The position numbers and the translations under genes were made by a program. This document shows, piece by piece, positions 35,261 to 46,400 of a DNA stretch of 64,000 nucleotides; within the stretch, counting starts at the first letter, position 1, and the number at the start of each line of letters is the position of its first letter. Source of the stretch: Penicillium oxalicum (Eukaryota; Ascomycota; Eurotiomycetes; Eurotiales; Aspergillaceae); NCBI RefSeq assembly GCF_001723175.1, contig NC_064657.1, positions 1,178,001 to 1,242,000 of the forward strand. Reading direction: 5' to 3'. The notes beneath the pieces were generated by a model. It worked only from the letters and a program-made list of their open reading frames with translations. It ran no database searches and had not been told where the DNA came from.

Positions 35261-36842
35261 GGTGGCCGAATCTCCAGAGAAGCACGCTGTTGAGGACGAC
35301 AAACTTCATTTTGCAACTTGCCCGACGGACCAACTAAGCTCGAAGATAAAGCCCCCAAGCCATGGCATCCAGGGGACTGACGTGGTCCGGGGAGGAGGAC
35401 TGAGCGCCGCGCAGGGCTCGTCTGACGCACGTCCCCATCACGTGCCCGTGATTGAACCAATCAAGGCGGTGAGACCGTGAGGCTTGAAGATGCTCGTCCA
35501 CTTGCCCCCAGTTGAAGGAGCGAAAACCAAACCAGGGTGGAACAGACCATTTGATTCACAGCCTCCAGATCGATCCCGTGGACGACCCTTATGAATTTGT
35601 CTGTGTATCAGCAGTTGCGCCGGTGCGGGATGCTCATGGGGTGCAAGAAGCAATAGCCGTTTCGATGACCGAGGGGACTGTGAATGCATGACGTTTTTCG
35701 TGGATCCGATCAATGATCGGTCCCAATTCCATCCCAGGTGCGCATTCTGCCGGTGCCAAATAACATTTTGCGGTGGCAAAGGCAAAGGTCCCTGTGGGAC
35801 TGCATGACATTCATTCTATTCCTTCGAGGTGAGATAATCACAGGTACAGCCAGTGTAAAGATTGGATCTTCTTCCACGACAGAGTATGTCCATAATGACC
35901 GACGCTCTGTTAGTATGTTGCCCCGTAATCAAGTTTTGGGCTCAGAGTATTCCAATGCCATGTCACGAGGAGTGATTGGCAAATTCCTCATGGGAACCTC
36001 AATGGCGTTTCATCCACGACACTAAAGAATAGACCCTCGATAGAGTTCTGCACGTCATCTTGGATGGGAGGCCTTCCGTCTAGATTTCCGGTGCTCGTAC
36101 TTCCTCCGACCGGGCTGCCAGACTGGAAAGAAATTCCTCACCAGTATCATCTCTTGTTGATGATCCGCCTATGATTCGCCTGTATTCTCAGAGTTAGACG
36201 AAACGTGAAGCTTTTTTGATTTCTTTTCCACGGTAGTGTCAACGACCATGTTGCCTGCAGCGCCGGTCGACGAACTTCATACCCAGCCGATGCAAAGGGG
36301 ATCTGAGGCCGTAAGTGTGGGCCCTATGAGGTAGAGTTTGAAGGATACAAGCTGATCCAGGCTGGACGAGGTAAGCCTGCCGACGGGAGAAGGGATTCAT
36401 CATATGGACTATCCGAACATGTATATAAGTTGTATCATACTAGCATATACGCTGCGCTGTGCTTAGGTGGCTCTTCGCGGTCTCGTCGGACCTGTTATGT
36501 TTGGAACGTTGAGACTGCACGGGGGCTACCAGCTACACCGATGGTTCCTTGTGCACATCTTGAATGTTGTGATTTGTGAGCGGGTTGAATGTGGAAAAAA
36601 TGAGAAATTCCGAATATAAGACATTGGCGAGCATGGTCGTTTCTGTCATGAGGCTACTCGAGTTAAAATGTACGTAGGTAGGTGTCGACTCTGACCTACC
36701 CTGGAGATGGATGATGGCAAAATATATAAGGTGGCGAGGCCGATTAGCCAACAACCAAGCAGAATGTTCCCCATTCGGGTACAAGCTCTGCTGATACCAG
36801 TTGTTTGATTGATAATGTCAAAAATCGTACAAAATAAACATC

Positions 36843-36845
<3 letters not shown>
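35261..36845. other. Lipase promoter region, no gene seen
   Basis: The lipase is transcribed away from this region, so it should include its promoter; a CACGTG is present near 35440. No protein-like frames or repeats of note. Confidence 0.5.
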
Positions 36846-36873
<28 letters not shown>

Positions 36874-36927
36874 TTGACTAGAAATCAAGTCTCTTCGGAG
36901 GCGGCGGTTCAAATCCGCCAGCTGTCG
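36846..36927 (+). tRNA. tRNA-Ser (anticodon AGA)
   Basis: A complete class II tRNA of 82 bases without intron. The acceptor stem pairs GACAGTT with AGCTGTC (one G-T). Box A reads TGGCCGAGTGG. The anticodon arm is TTGACTAGAAATCAA with loop anticodon AGA, reading TCT. The long variable arm (CTCTTCGGAG) is diagnostic for serine, and box B is GGTTCAAATCC. The discriminator base is G and no CCA is encoded, as expected for eukaryotes. A T5 run at 36940-36944 would stop RNA polymerase III. Confidence 0.96.
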
Positions 36928-36939
36928 AATGACTCTATC

Positions 36940-36944
36940 TTTTT
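36940..36944 (+). terminator. RNA polymerase III T-run terminator of tRNA-Ser
   Basis: Five T start 13 bases after the tRNA end, the usual distance and form for polymerase III termination. A second T5 run follows within ten bases. Confidence 0.7.
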
Positions 36945-38690
36945 GTCATTTTTGCCCTTGACAACCACACGCTCTGGAGTCGGATCACCGCTTGAATGTG
37001 GCTTGCTCCCAAATGCCGTTCCCGCTACGCTAGGAGGGCTAGAAGCGGGTTGTGGAGTCCCCTAAGAGACACCAAAATATGGTGCTGCATCCTTCTCAGC
37101 ATCCCCGGCTATCCCTGTCACCCAGCCCGGAGATTGCATAATGATCTTACGTTGTTCGTGATTCTTTTTCCGACGATAAGGTTATCCAGCGGGAGTCTCC
37201 CAAAAATCCTCGTGCGCTGGCCGACGCATTGACGGAGAGTCGAGAGCAACACTCCACAAATTTGCGTTTCAAACACCGCAACTCTAACACCGGGAGATGT
37301 CCGAGCCAAGATTCCCAACCAAACATTCTCATGGAGGAAACGGGTTGAAAGCGGCGGAGGGGGTTCCTGGCTCTCGTCGGCCTGCATTTCTCTGCTGCAT
37401 TCATAATCACGGGGTCGAATTCCGCGCCCGGAAGCGGACTCGGAAAAAACCCCCCGTTACGTGATCGCACGGCTTGCCGAGGGACTATCAACTTTCTCTG
37501 CATGATGATTCTTGTTCCCTGCACGCCGTTCACCCGAACACGTCAGTGAGACAGAGGCGATGTATGATTCTGTGGATGGTCACATCCGTTGCCGAGAGCC
37601 TGTCTCGTAAATCTGTATTCTTTTTAAATGTATTTTTTTTTCTAAAAAAAATCAAAATTTGATCCTCCACGCATGCTGTGTGGCCAGAACCCCAGTCGGG
37701 TACCTGGAGAGGATAGGATCGGGGGTTCGGCACATTGGTTCATCCTGCGTCGGGCGGATTTCCGTGGTTTTCCTCGGAAAAGCGCGGTTCAAGAGGATCA
37801 GAGAATTTTTTTTACGTTCGGCACCACGGCTTAGGGCTGTGAGAAGGTTCAAGGCTCAACGCCAGTGCCGATGGAAACACAGAAGAAAAGAAAATCTTGG
37901 CGGGCGTGGCGTGGATCAGGGCTGACTCGAGGACGGTAGCCGATTGGCTTGGTCACGAACAAACTACCTGAGCCGCACTGGGCATGAGAAAGGAGAATCC
38001 CATCTTTAACACGGGGAGTTATACACCGGGAAGTTCGGGGTAAGAACCAACATTGAATGGGGGGGGGACTCCTCATTTCCAAAGATAAGTATAGATAACA
38101 AGCGTGATGATCAATGCAATAGCATACAATTTGAAGGGTTTGATGGCGAGGAGTGACTAACACGATCGCCGTGTGTCCAATGACGAGTGACGACGGTGGA
38201 GCGATCACGTTGTCATTAGTCAGAGACCGAATGGGTACCCGTCCCGTTTGGGTCATATTCGGCACGTTTTTGGCACGATCGCGGCCATTTGGAGTGGACC
38301 GCAGGGCAAAAAACGAGATGTGCCACTTTGGGAAGGTCCCACGCCATAGAAATGAGTGACTCGCAATCCACTGCCTCCCCCCGGCCACCGAGATTTCTCG
38401 TCGGTTGTCTCGACACTCCACTGTCACTACTTTTTATCAGTGCCTTCATTTCTCGTCCAATAGATCCTCGTTCGGCTCGTGTTGGGTGGTGACCTCGCGT
38501 TTGTCTGTTTCTTTCCATCTCTTCTTCTCTACACCCTCTACATCCTTCTCCTCTTATCATCTTCTGCTCCCACGCAACCCACCTCCTCCTCCCTCAGTCC
38601 CCTCCCTCCCTCTTCCTCCCTCTCTCCCTCTCTCTATACTTCCACATCTGACTCGGTTGTACGGCTTGGTTGCCCACCACCGCCGTCACG
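36945..38690. other. Upstream region of the amino-acid transporter, no gene seen
   Basis: Contains the promoter and a CT-rich leader (about 38510-38640) immediately before the transporter start. No protein-like frame was found in either strand. Confidence 0.5.
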
Positions 38691-40150
38691 ATGTCTCCAA
38701 GTAAGAGCAAATCCGACAAGATGACCCCATCGGACGATGGGGTCCTCGATATGAGTGACCGGGAGCAGCAGATCTACGAGGGTGGCATTCAAAAGTTTAA
38801 CCGGCTCGGATGGAAGCGTCTGACAGTCGTTCTCATCGTCGAGGCTGTCGCGCTGGGAACACTGTCTATCCCCGCGACTTTCGCCAAGCTGGGAATGGTG
38901 GCAGGTGTCATCTGCTGCGTGGGAATCGGTCTGATTGCGGTATACACGAGTTATGTCATCGGTCAGGTCAAGGTCAAATTCCCACACATTTCCGACTATC
39001 CCGAGGCCGGACGGCAGATGTTTGGCCGTTGGGGCTATGAGATTCTCTACGTCATGTTGGCCCTCGAGCTGCTTCTGTCGGCTGGTTCCCACTGCTTGAC
39101 TGGAACGATCGCCTTCCGCAATATCACCGAGAGCAATATTTGCTCTGTGATCTTCGGTGTCGTCTCGGCCATTATCCTCTTCATCTTCGCCGTGCCGCCC
39201 AGCTTTTCTGAAATGGCAATTCTGGGATACATCGACTTTGTTTCTATCATTATCGCCGTCGGCATCACAATCATCGGTACCGGAGTGGAGGCCAGCAACT
39301 CGACCGGTCTTGCGGCTGTCAACTGGTCTGCCTGGCCCAAGGAGAACCTCACTTTCACCGAGGCCTTTATCGCTCTGTCCAATATCATTTTCGCCTATAG
39401 TTTTGCTCTCTGCCAGTTCTCATTCATGGACGAGATGCACACCCCTACCGACTTCCCCAAGTCGATTGTCTCTCTCGGTCTCGCCGAGATCTTCATCTAC
39501 ACGGTCACCGGTGCTCTCGTCTACGCCTTCGTTGGCCAAGATGTTCAGAGCCCTGCCCTTTTGTCCGCTGGCCACCTGCTGAGCCGAGTCGCGTTCGGTA
39601 TCGCTCTGCCGGTCATCTTCATCAGCGGTTCAATCAACACCGTGGTGCTGGGTCGTCTGATTCACGGACGAATCTTCAAGAACTCTAACATTCGCTTCGT
39701 CAACACCAAGATGGGGTGGACCACCTGGTTGGCTCTGATCGTTGTTCTGTCCATCCTGCAGTTTATCGTGGCGGAGGTGATTCCCTTCTTCGATGACTTA
39801 CTCTCCGTCATCTCCTCGCTCTTTGTCTCGGGATTCACCTTTTACTTCCCGGCCATCATGTGGTTCATGTTTATCCGGGAAGGCGGCATTTTCAGCAGCA
39901 CGAAGAACATGATTTTTGCTGCACTCAACGCCGTGATCCTCGTGATCGGTCTTGTGGTTCTGGGTGCGGGAACGTACGCCAGTATCAACGATATTGTAAG
40001 TTTCAAATCCCTGGATCCTGTCGGCCCTTTTTTTTTTCTTTCATTTTTCTTTTTTTTTCTGGCTGCAAATTCTAACAAATGCTCTTGCTTTAGATTATTT
40101 CTTACGACAAGGGTACTGTCAAGGGCGTGTTCTCGTGCGACGCTGCCTAA
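38691..40150 (+). CDS. Amino-acid/H+ symporter, Aa_trans family (Mtr-like)
   Basis: A plasma-membrane amino-acid permease of the AAAP family, resembling the neutral/aromatic amino-acid transporter Mtr of Neurospora. Exons 38691-39995 and 40094-40150 join in phase 0 (GTAAGT donor, TTTAG acceptor) to give 453 residues. After a hydrophilic N-terminus, the first span begins LTVVLIVEAVALGTLSIPATFA, whose GTLSIP motif is a substrate-site signature of the family. Further spans cover roughly residues 70-430, for about eleven in all, with an external loop near NSTGLAAVNWSAWP that holds two N-glycosylation sequons. The short second exon encodes the end IISYDKGTVKGVFSCDAA. It is convergent with the hexose transporter downstream. 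Substrate range cannot be read from the sequence. Confidence 0.93.
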
Positions 40151-41797
40151 TTTTCTTTTCAAGCCCCCTCCCCCTTTTGCAACGGCCATGGCGCACGGAT
40201 TTTGTGAATAGACTTGCTAGATTTGCTGGGTTCCCTTCTTTGTAATATAGATTTTTGCTCCCTTTTTCTTTTTGCACTTCTGTTTCTCTTTTGCTTAGAG
40301 AGCATGAACATATGAATACATGACACGATGATTTCCAAATAAGCTTTCCTTTGACACGTTGGTTTCCTCACCTGTGATCCTTGGCTCAATTCTGCAGTAA
40401 CCCTCCCGGTGTATAAAGTCCTCCAGTCCTATTCAAGTCAGCTAGTAGAAATATTGATATATTCCATGTCCGTATGCCCTGAGCCCCGCAATCCCCGAAG
40501 CTCCGAATATCTCAGACAAGAATGAAGATGAAACAAAGACAAAAAGTCATCTACCCAGGCTCTTGCTTCATCTCCCACAAGCAGACCCCGACCCATAGAA
40601 CCCCCCCCAAAAAACCACTCCCATCTGGCCTCGACTACCTACCCAATGAAACAGTCCATTATTTCCTACCTACTATACATCAATGATACCTGGTACGCAC
40701 AAACACCTCACCTCACTTCACCAAACTCCCATACCTCCAGTCACGTACCTCCAATCTAGGGAATAATGAAGCCTACCTACATATAGGAAAATCCATCAGT
40801 ATGTTTCCCCCGGTAACCCGCACCCGCACCCACATCCATATTCACATCCACATCCAGTACCTTAGACCACCCCTCATCCGAACAGATAATAGATAATAGA
40901 TCCGTGGAAAACATGAGCCTATCAAGCTTGATGGTGTACCTCGATCAAGATACATACTCTACATACTATACAGTATATACCACTACATTTGATGGATCCG
41001 TGGCGGGGATACTCTGTACCGCCACAACGCCATAGAATAATTGCTGAGAACCTACCAACCTACCTACCTACCTCTGGTATCGGGGATTTCAGGATATATT
41101 TCTGGCAGGGTTTGGGGTCAGGCTGGTGTCTCTTTGAGTATGGGAGTCGAATTATCTGTTTTTTTTTTTGGACTAGATTGGGTTCTACCTAATAGGGTCG
41201 GATTGGGACGTGGATGTGTTCTGGTGATGGGATGGAATGGGTGCCACGGGATGATACAAGGTATGTACCTCAGTAGGTAGGTGAATCGTAGTAGGTTGAT
41301 CCGGCTGGGTGTTATTTGTGTGCGGAACATGAAGTGAGATGGATGGATATGCTTGGGACGGATGCGGTAGAGTGGTTTTTTTTCTTTCTTTTTTTCTTTT
41401 GGAAAATTGGGAGGTATGTTAGGAGTTTGTCGTTTTCGATGATGTATATGTCGGGATTGGGGGTTGAGGGGTTATCGTTTACTAATTTTCTTTTGAACAT
41501 CTTTTATACCTTTATTTTTTTTGAAAAAAAAAATAGAGTAAAGAGAAAAAGGAACCAGTTCAAGGTATTAAGTGGAGGAGAGGCCAAAAATCATAGTAAT
41601 CAAGTGGAATGGTATTCGTGATTCCATCAAAAAAAAGATCAACAGGGCTAAACCTATCCGATAACCCATCATATATACATGTCATAATCCAACTTGAGAA
41701 AAAAAAAGGAGACATGAAACAATTATATCAAATCAACCCGCAATGCAATGAGTGGAAGAAAAGAAACAGGGAAAAAAACAACATTAAGAACAGAGAT
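40151..41797. other. Convergent spacer rich in ACCT words, no gene seen
   Basis: Lies between the 3' ends of the two transporter genes. It contains many CCTACC/TACCTA words and short A and T runs. No coding sequence is visible. Confidence 0.55.
41051..41073. repeat. ACCT tetranucleotide microsatellite
   Basis: About five copies of CCTA/ACCT in tandem, with one interruption. Inverted copies (GTAGGTAGGTG) occur at 41274-41282. Confidence 0.75.
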
Positions 41798-43420
41798 TTA
41801 AACCTCAGTCTTTCCAGCAACACTCTCGTAGTGAGTTGCCTGCTCACCCTCCCGCTTCTCGTTGGCCTCGGACTCGAGCTCAGCCAGGTTACCGGCTCCC
41901 TTCTTGTCACCCGCGACGTCGCGGACATCGGAAAAGTTGACCGAGGGAACCCAGCCAACGGACTGCCAGGCATGGGGCACCTTGGCGTAGAGCTCATCGA
42001 CCTGCTCGAGGGAGAGACCCTTGGTCTCGTAGATGCAGGTGTAGACGAAGACGGCACAGATGCAGCAGAAGCCACCCCAGATGAAGAACACCTTGGACTG
42101 CAGGTTGGCGTTGCCGGGACCGCTGTTGACCATGTACGGGGTGGCGTAGGCAATGGCCCAGTTGAGCAGCCAGTTGGTGGCGGTGGTGATGGAGAGACAC
42201 TTGGCACGGGCCTTGAGCGGGAACAGCTCACCGGTAACGACCCAGGCGACGGGACCCCAGGAAGACGCGAAGAAGAAGATGTAGACGCAGACAAAGGCGA
42301 TGAGGACCTTGTTGGAGACGTCGGACGAGGTGGCGGTGCCGACGATGGCGACGATCAGCTGGCAGACACACATGCCGACGGCACCGAACAGGAGCAGCGG
42401 ACGACGACCCCACTTCTCGACCATGTACAGACCGGGGAAGGTGGAGACGACGTTGATGATGTTGGTGATGAGGGTGATGATGAAGGAGTTCTGGATACCC
42501 GAATTCTGGAAGAAGGTGGTGCCGTAGTAGAAGATGAAGTTGACACCGGCCAGCTGCTGGAGAGCCTGAATACCGCAACCCGTGGCCAGGCGCTTACCGA
42601 GAGAACCGCGGACGATCTCCAGGTAGCTAGCCTTGCCCAGGCTGAGCTCGTACTCGTGGTTGGCCTGAACCTCGGCGAGTTCCTCAATGATGGAAGGGTC
42701 GTTGACGTCGAGACGACGGAGACGAGCAAGCGCCTTGGTGGCATCCTCGTAACGGTCCTTCTTGATCAGGAAACGGGGGGTCTCGGGTAGGATGATCATT
42801 CCAGCAACCAGAATGATGGCCCAGGCGAACTGCACGGCCACGGGGATGCGGTAGCAGCCGGTATCCATGCGGTCCTTGGTGGCATTGTTGACAATGGCGG
42901 CGAGGAGCAGACCAAAGGTGATGGCGAGCTGGTAGGCACCGACAATGACACCACGAATCCACTTGGGGGCAGTCTCCGACTGGTACAGGGGGATGGTCGC
43001 AGAGAGAAGACCGACACCGAGACCGGCGAAGAATCGACCCGCCACGAAGAGGGGGATGGATGTGGAAGCGGTCTGGAGGATAACACCGAAGCAGAAGACA
43101 AAGGTGTTCATGATCATGGCCAGACGACGACCGAAGTAGTCGGCAATGGGTGCCGCGAAGAGGGCACCGAAGAAGGTACCGGCGGAGAGCAACGAGACGA
43201 TCATGGAAGATTGGGAGGAAGTGACATCGGGCATGTGATCAATCGGGTTGATGTATCCCGTGGAGAACATCTCACGCCACTTCTTCATGGCCAGAATACC
43301 ACTGATGGTACCAGTGTCATATCCAAAGAGAACACCACCAAAGGCCACGAACAGACCGATGATGATGGCCGGGGTGGCAGAGCCCACGGCATCGTCGGGC
43401 TTCTTCAATGCGAAGCCCAT
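41798..43420 (-). CDS. Hexose/H+ symporter, MFS sugar porter
   Basis: A single-exon, 540-residue MFS sugar porter of the fungal high-affinity glucose transporter group (mst/hxt-type), acting in the plasma membrane. The first span carries FGGVLFGYDTGTISGI. Signature motifs are all present: DYFGRR after span 2, ETPRFL after span 6, QQLAGVNFIFYYGTTFF in span 7 (the QQ motif of the sugar site), KWGRRPLL, and ETKGLSLEQVDEL after span 12. Twelve membrane spans can be drawn. The C-terminal tail is hydrophilic and lysine/glutamate-rich, a possible target of ubiquitin-linked turnover. Codon use is strongly biased to C-ending codons, which suggests high expression and causes a 393-residue antisense frame that is not a gene. 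Exact sugar and affinity cannot be read from the sequence. Confidence 0.95.
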   Translation of the reverse strand: MGFALKKPDDAVGSATPAIIIGLFVAFGGVLFGYDTGTISGILAMKKWREMFSTGYINPIDHMPDVTSSQSSMIVSLLSAGTFFGALFAAPIADYFGRRLAMIMNTFVFCFGVILQTASTSIPLFVAGRFFAGLGVGLLSATIPLYQSETAPKWIRGVIVGAYQLAITFGLLLAAIVNNATKDRMDTGCYRIPVAVQFAWAIILVAGMIILPETPRFLIKKDRYEDATKALARLRRLDVNDPSIIEELAEVQANHEYELSLGKASYLEIVRGSLGKRLATGCGIQALQQLAGVNFIFYYGTTFFQNSGIQNSFIITLITNIINVVSTFPGLYMVEKWGRRPLLLFGAVGMCVCQLIVAIVGTATSSDVSNKVLIAFVCVYIFFFASSWGPVAWVVTGELFPLKARAKCLSITTATNWLLNWAIAYATPYMVNSGPGNANLQSKVFFIWGGFCCICAVFVYTCIYETKGLSLEQVDELYAKVPHAWQSVGWVPSVNFSDVRDVAGDKKGAGNLAELESEANEKREGEQATHYESVAGKTEV

Positions 43421-46400
43421 GGTGAGATATGTGATGAGAAGGGGGAAGATGTGAGAAGGACCGTGATCCAGTCAGGAAAGAAGACCAGGACTCGAATGTA
43501 TAGATGGGTTGAGAGTGGTGGAAGGAGGTCCAAGTAAAAATGTCTCAAAAAGAGCACTGCGCTGCAGATAAGACTCTTATTCGTGAAGAGAGATCGATGA
43601 TAGAGAGAGAGATGATCAAGGAAACAACGTTGGAGGGGGACTTCCACGAGGTTTTAATACTCCAGAATTTGGGCCAAAAAAAAAGTTCAATTCCACCACA
43701 GCCCCCTCAAAAAGTTCCAAAAATCGAGAAAATAAAAATAAAAAAAATCCGACTACACAACTTCTCCTCAACTCCACGAACAACGTGGGTGAAAAGCACG
43801 ACGGCCACCCCGGGGGGCCCCAAAGTGACCGAAACCAGAAAAACCAGAACAGCCTCGAAGCGTCTCCGCAATGCCCGCAATCCCCAGTTTCCATGACCGG
43901 CCCAACACGAGCGGACATCGAGTGGAGACTCCATACGACACCGATACAGTCGGTATGATTTCTCGGGGTCCATCGATTCCATACCGAGTGGATCATGTCG
44001 ACCATTACACCGGATGATACACTGACCAGGTCACATGAGAGAGGAGAGCTATTGTTAGCCCCGTCGCCAGAGCGAAAGTGTGGAGTGTGCGAACCAGCCA
44101 AAGATGGACATCAGCCACTCTGATGGCCGGTCACGCCGTCCCCGACTGGCCGAGTGGAGCCGAGTTTCACAGCTCCCAGGAAAAAAAAACACGAAATACA
44201 CAAAAAAAATCAAAAATACACAAATGGTCCAGAAGACTGATCAAAGGCCAGACCGTGCGAAGAAAAGATCCTATCAAAGCCTCTGCCTCGTGCGGGCTCA
44301 CCAACGCCGTAGAGGGTCAACATTCCGCAAGCACGCCGCATTTGAAAAATCAGCGCCACAGGAAGCGAGGGGGGAACATGTCTCAAAACGGCGCGCGGGA
44401 AGACTCTTCTACCTTGCATTCAGCCTCAGATGTATCGTTGAGCAGAGATTGGCTTGAATGGCTGCATGGCTACAGAGAACTAGCGCATCATCGAAGAACT
44501 GTGCGATCAAGTAGGACAACAGCAAGGGACTGGATTTCTTTCTCGTTGGTTACAGTGAATTGTACAGACTACTGATTACAGTGTACACTTTGTACAATCG
44601 GTTGAGATTGGTGGCTGGACCGTGGTTCATCCACCCAAATTGTAGGCGGGCGAATTGAAAAGGCACATATGCTGGAGAGTGAAAGGTACAAAAACTAGCA
44701 ATCGCAGAAGACCCCCAGCGACCAGTGGTCCCCAGCACATTGAATTCGACCAGGTCACCGTTTGTTTTGAATCCAAGCTGAAAACGGAGGGTTTTACCGG
44801 ATGCGGATTGGCCCTTGACGGGACAGTCACTCCCCCCGATCCAAGCGATGGTTGAGAGTTTATCTGGACCTTTTTGTCCTCCCCTCTTTCTTTCTCTGCC
44901 CCACGCTGTCAAGTGCGAACCTGCACGAGGATACCCTTAGGCAATTTGGTCCGCATGTAGAAAAAGTATGCTCAACGGTGCTCCGACTGCCACTGATCCC
45001 TTGCTTAGCCAAACTCAGGTGACTGTGGCTCAACCGTCACCATGTGCCTAGCAATCTCTCTCTCTCACAAGTCTAGAGCTCCCAGGCGCGCGGATCTGAT
45101 GGACGAGAAAAAAAAAAGCAATCAGATGAACCAGGGTTGTGTCCCCGGCCACGGCCTTGCTGCCAAACCAGTACCAAAACGAAAACGCCACATGGTCTCC
45201 TGATTCGCGGACCGTGGCCGTACTGAAAGATGCCGGTCGGGAGGCGCCCACCACTTACGTGATGAGTCGGTAACTTTCCACTGGACCGGTCATTCGGCCT
45301 CGAGTTCCAGGAACAAGCCGACCGAGTCGGATACGCGACGGTCGTATATGTAACTTACCGTATTTATTTATTCTTGTCCCAACAGAAGCCGTGTGCCTGC
45401 TCCGACGCGTCTGAATGACCCGAACAGCCCACGATGTCATCGATCTCGATCCTATCCCGAACAGGAATTGATCGCTAGACCCTGAATGGGGGGACGGGAC
45501 TGTATAGCTCAAGGAAAAAAACAAGGACACGGAGAGAGTCTTTCCCCTCGCTCTTTTGTTTTCTCCAGATCGTGGGACGATAATTTCCTGGAGGTGGAAA
45601 TCCTGGAGATGAGATTCCATCCAGTTCCACCGTCCCTGGGACCCATTGGATTGTCAGTTTCTCTATTCTCCACGAGTCCTGTAGGAGTAGGAAAGTACAC
45701 CGATTCCGTGCGCCCCAGGCCCCAGAAAATAGGGTTCGTTTCTCTCGAATCCGAATCCAAATCCCAACCTCAACCCCAACCCCAGTCGCGCAGGTGTTTC
45801 CTCCGCAGGTTCAGTGGTAATTCGTGTCCAACAGTCAGTGCCATGAGAGACTCCTCATAAACTCAAATATTCAAAAGATGAAATTAGACTCTGTGTGATA
45901 AAAAGCAAAATAGACTGTACAACCCCCAGGTACTAGAAATCCAACCGTATCTCATCTCATCTCGGTCGCCGAATTGTACAGTACTGTACCTGGAAGATAC
46001 CGACCTCGGCTTGCCGCGTTTTGTTCGCTAAGCATCACCTTCCAAAGTCAATTCGACGCCCTTCCGTCCGCCCCCCCGAGACGCTACCGGATGTGCAAGG
46101 CTGGTCCGACCGACGCCCCAACCGACACTAGCAGAGTGCCAACAGCAATCACCCGTGATGGAGAAAAAAAAAACCACAGAATGAGCCGTAACCTTGGATA
46201 AAAGGGGAATAACCGAGAGAGAGAAAGGGGACAAGACAAAACAATCAAACCAAATCCCCAAGTCAGTATGACCCGGAGGGTCCATGTCAACTTGTATAAA
46301 CTCTCGGAGAGTCCTCGACGAATGATGCACAGCCAGTGATCATGCCGTAAAGTACCAGTACACCAGGAAACCCAAACCCTCCCGTACTGTACAAGCTGGC

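Noticed and set aside
33359..35302. Start of the lipase at 35302
   Set aside because: That position is a TTG codon; the first ATG in frame is at 35260.
41609..42790. 393-residue plus-strand frame antisense to the hexose transporter
   Set aside because: It mirrors the codon bias of the transporter, whose motifs are complete; the antisense protein is Gly/Asp/Val repetitive and meaningless.
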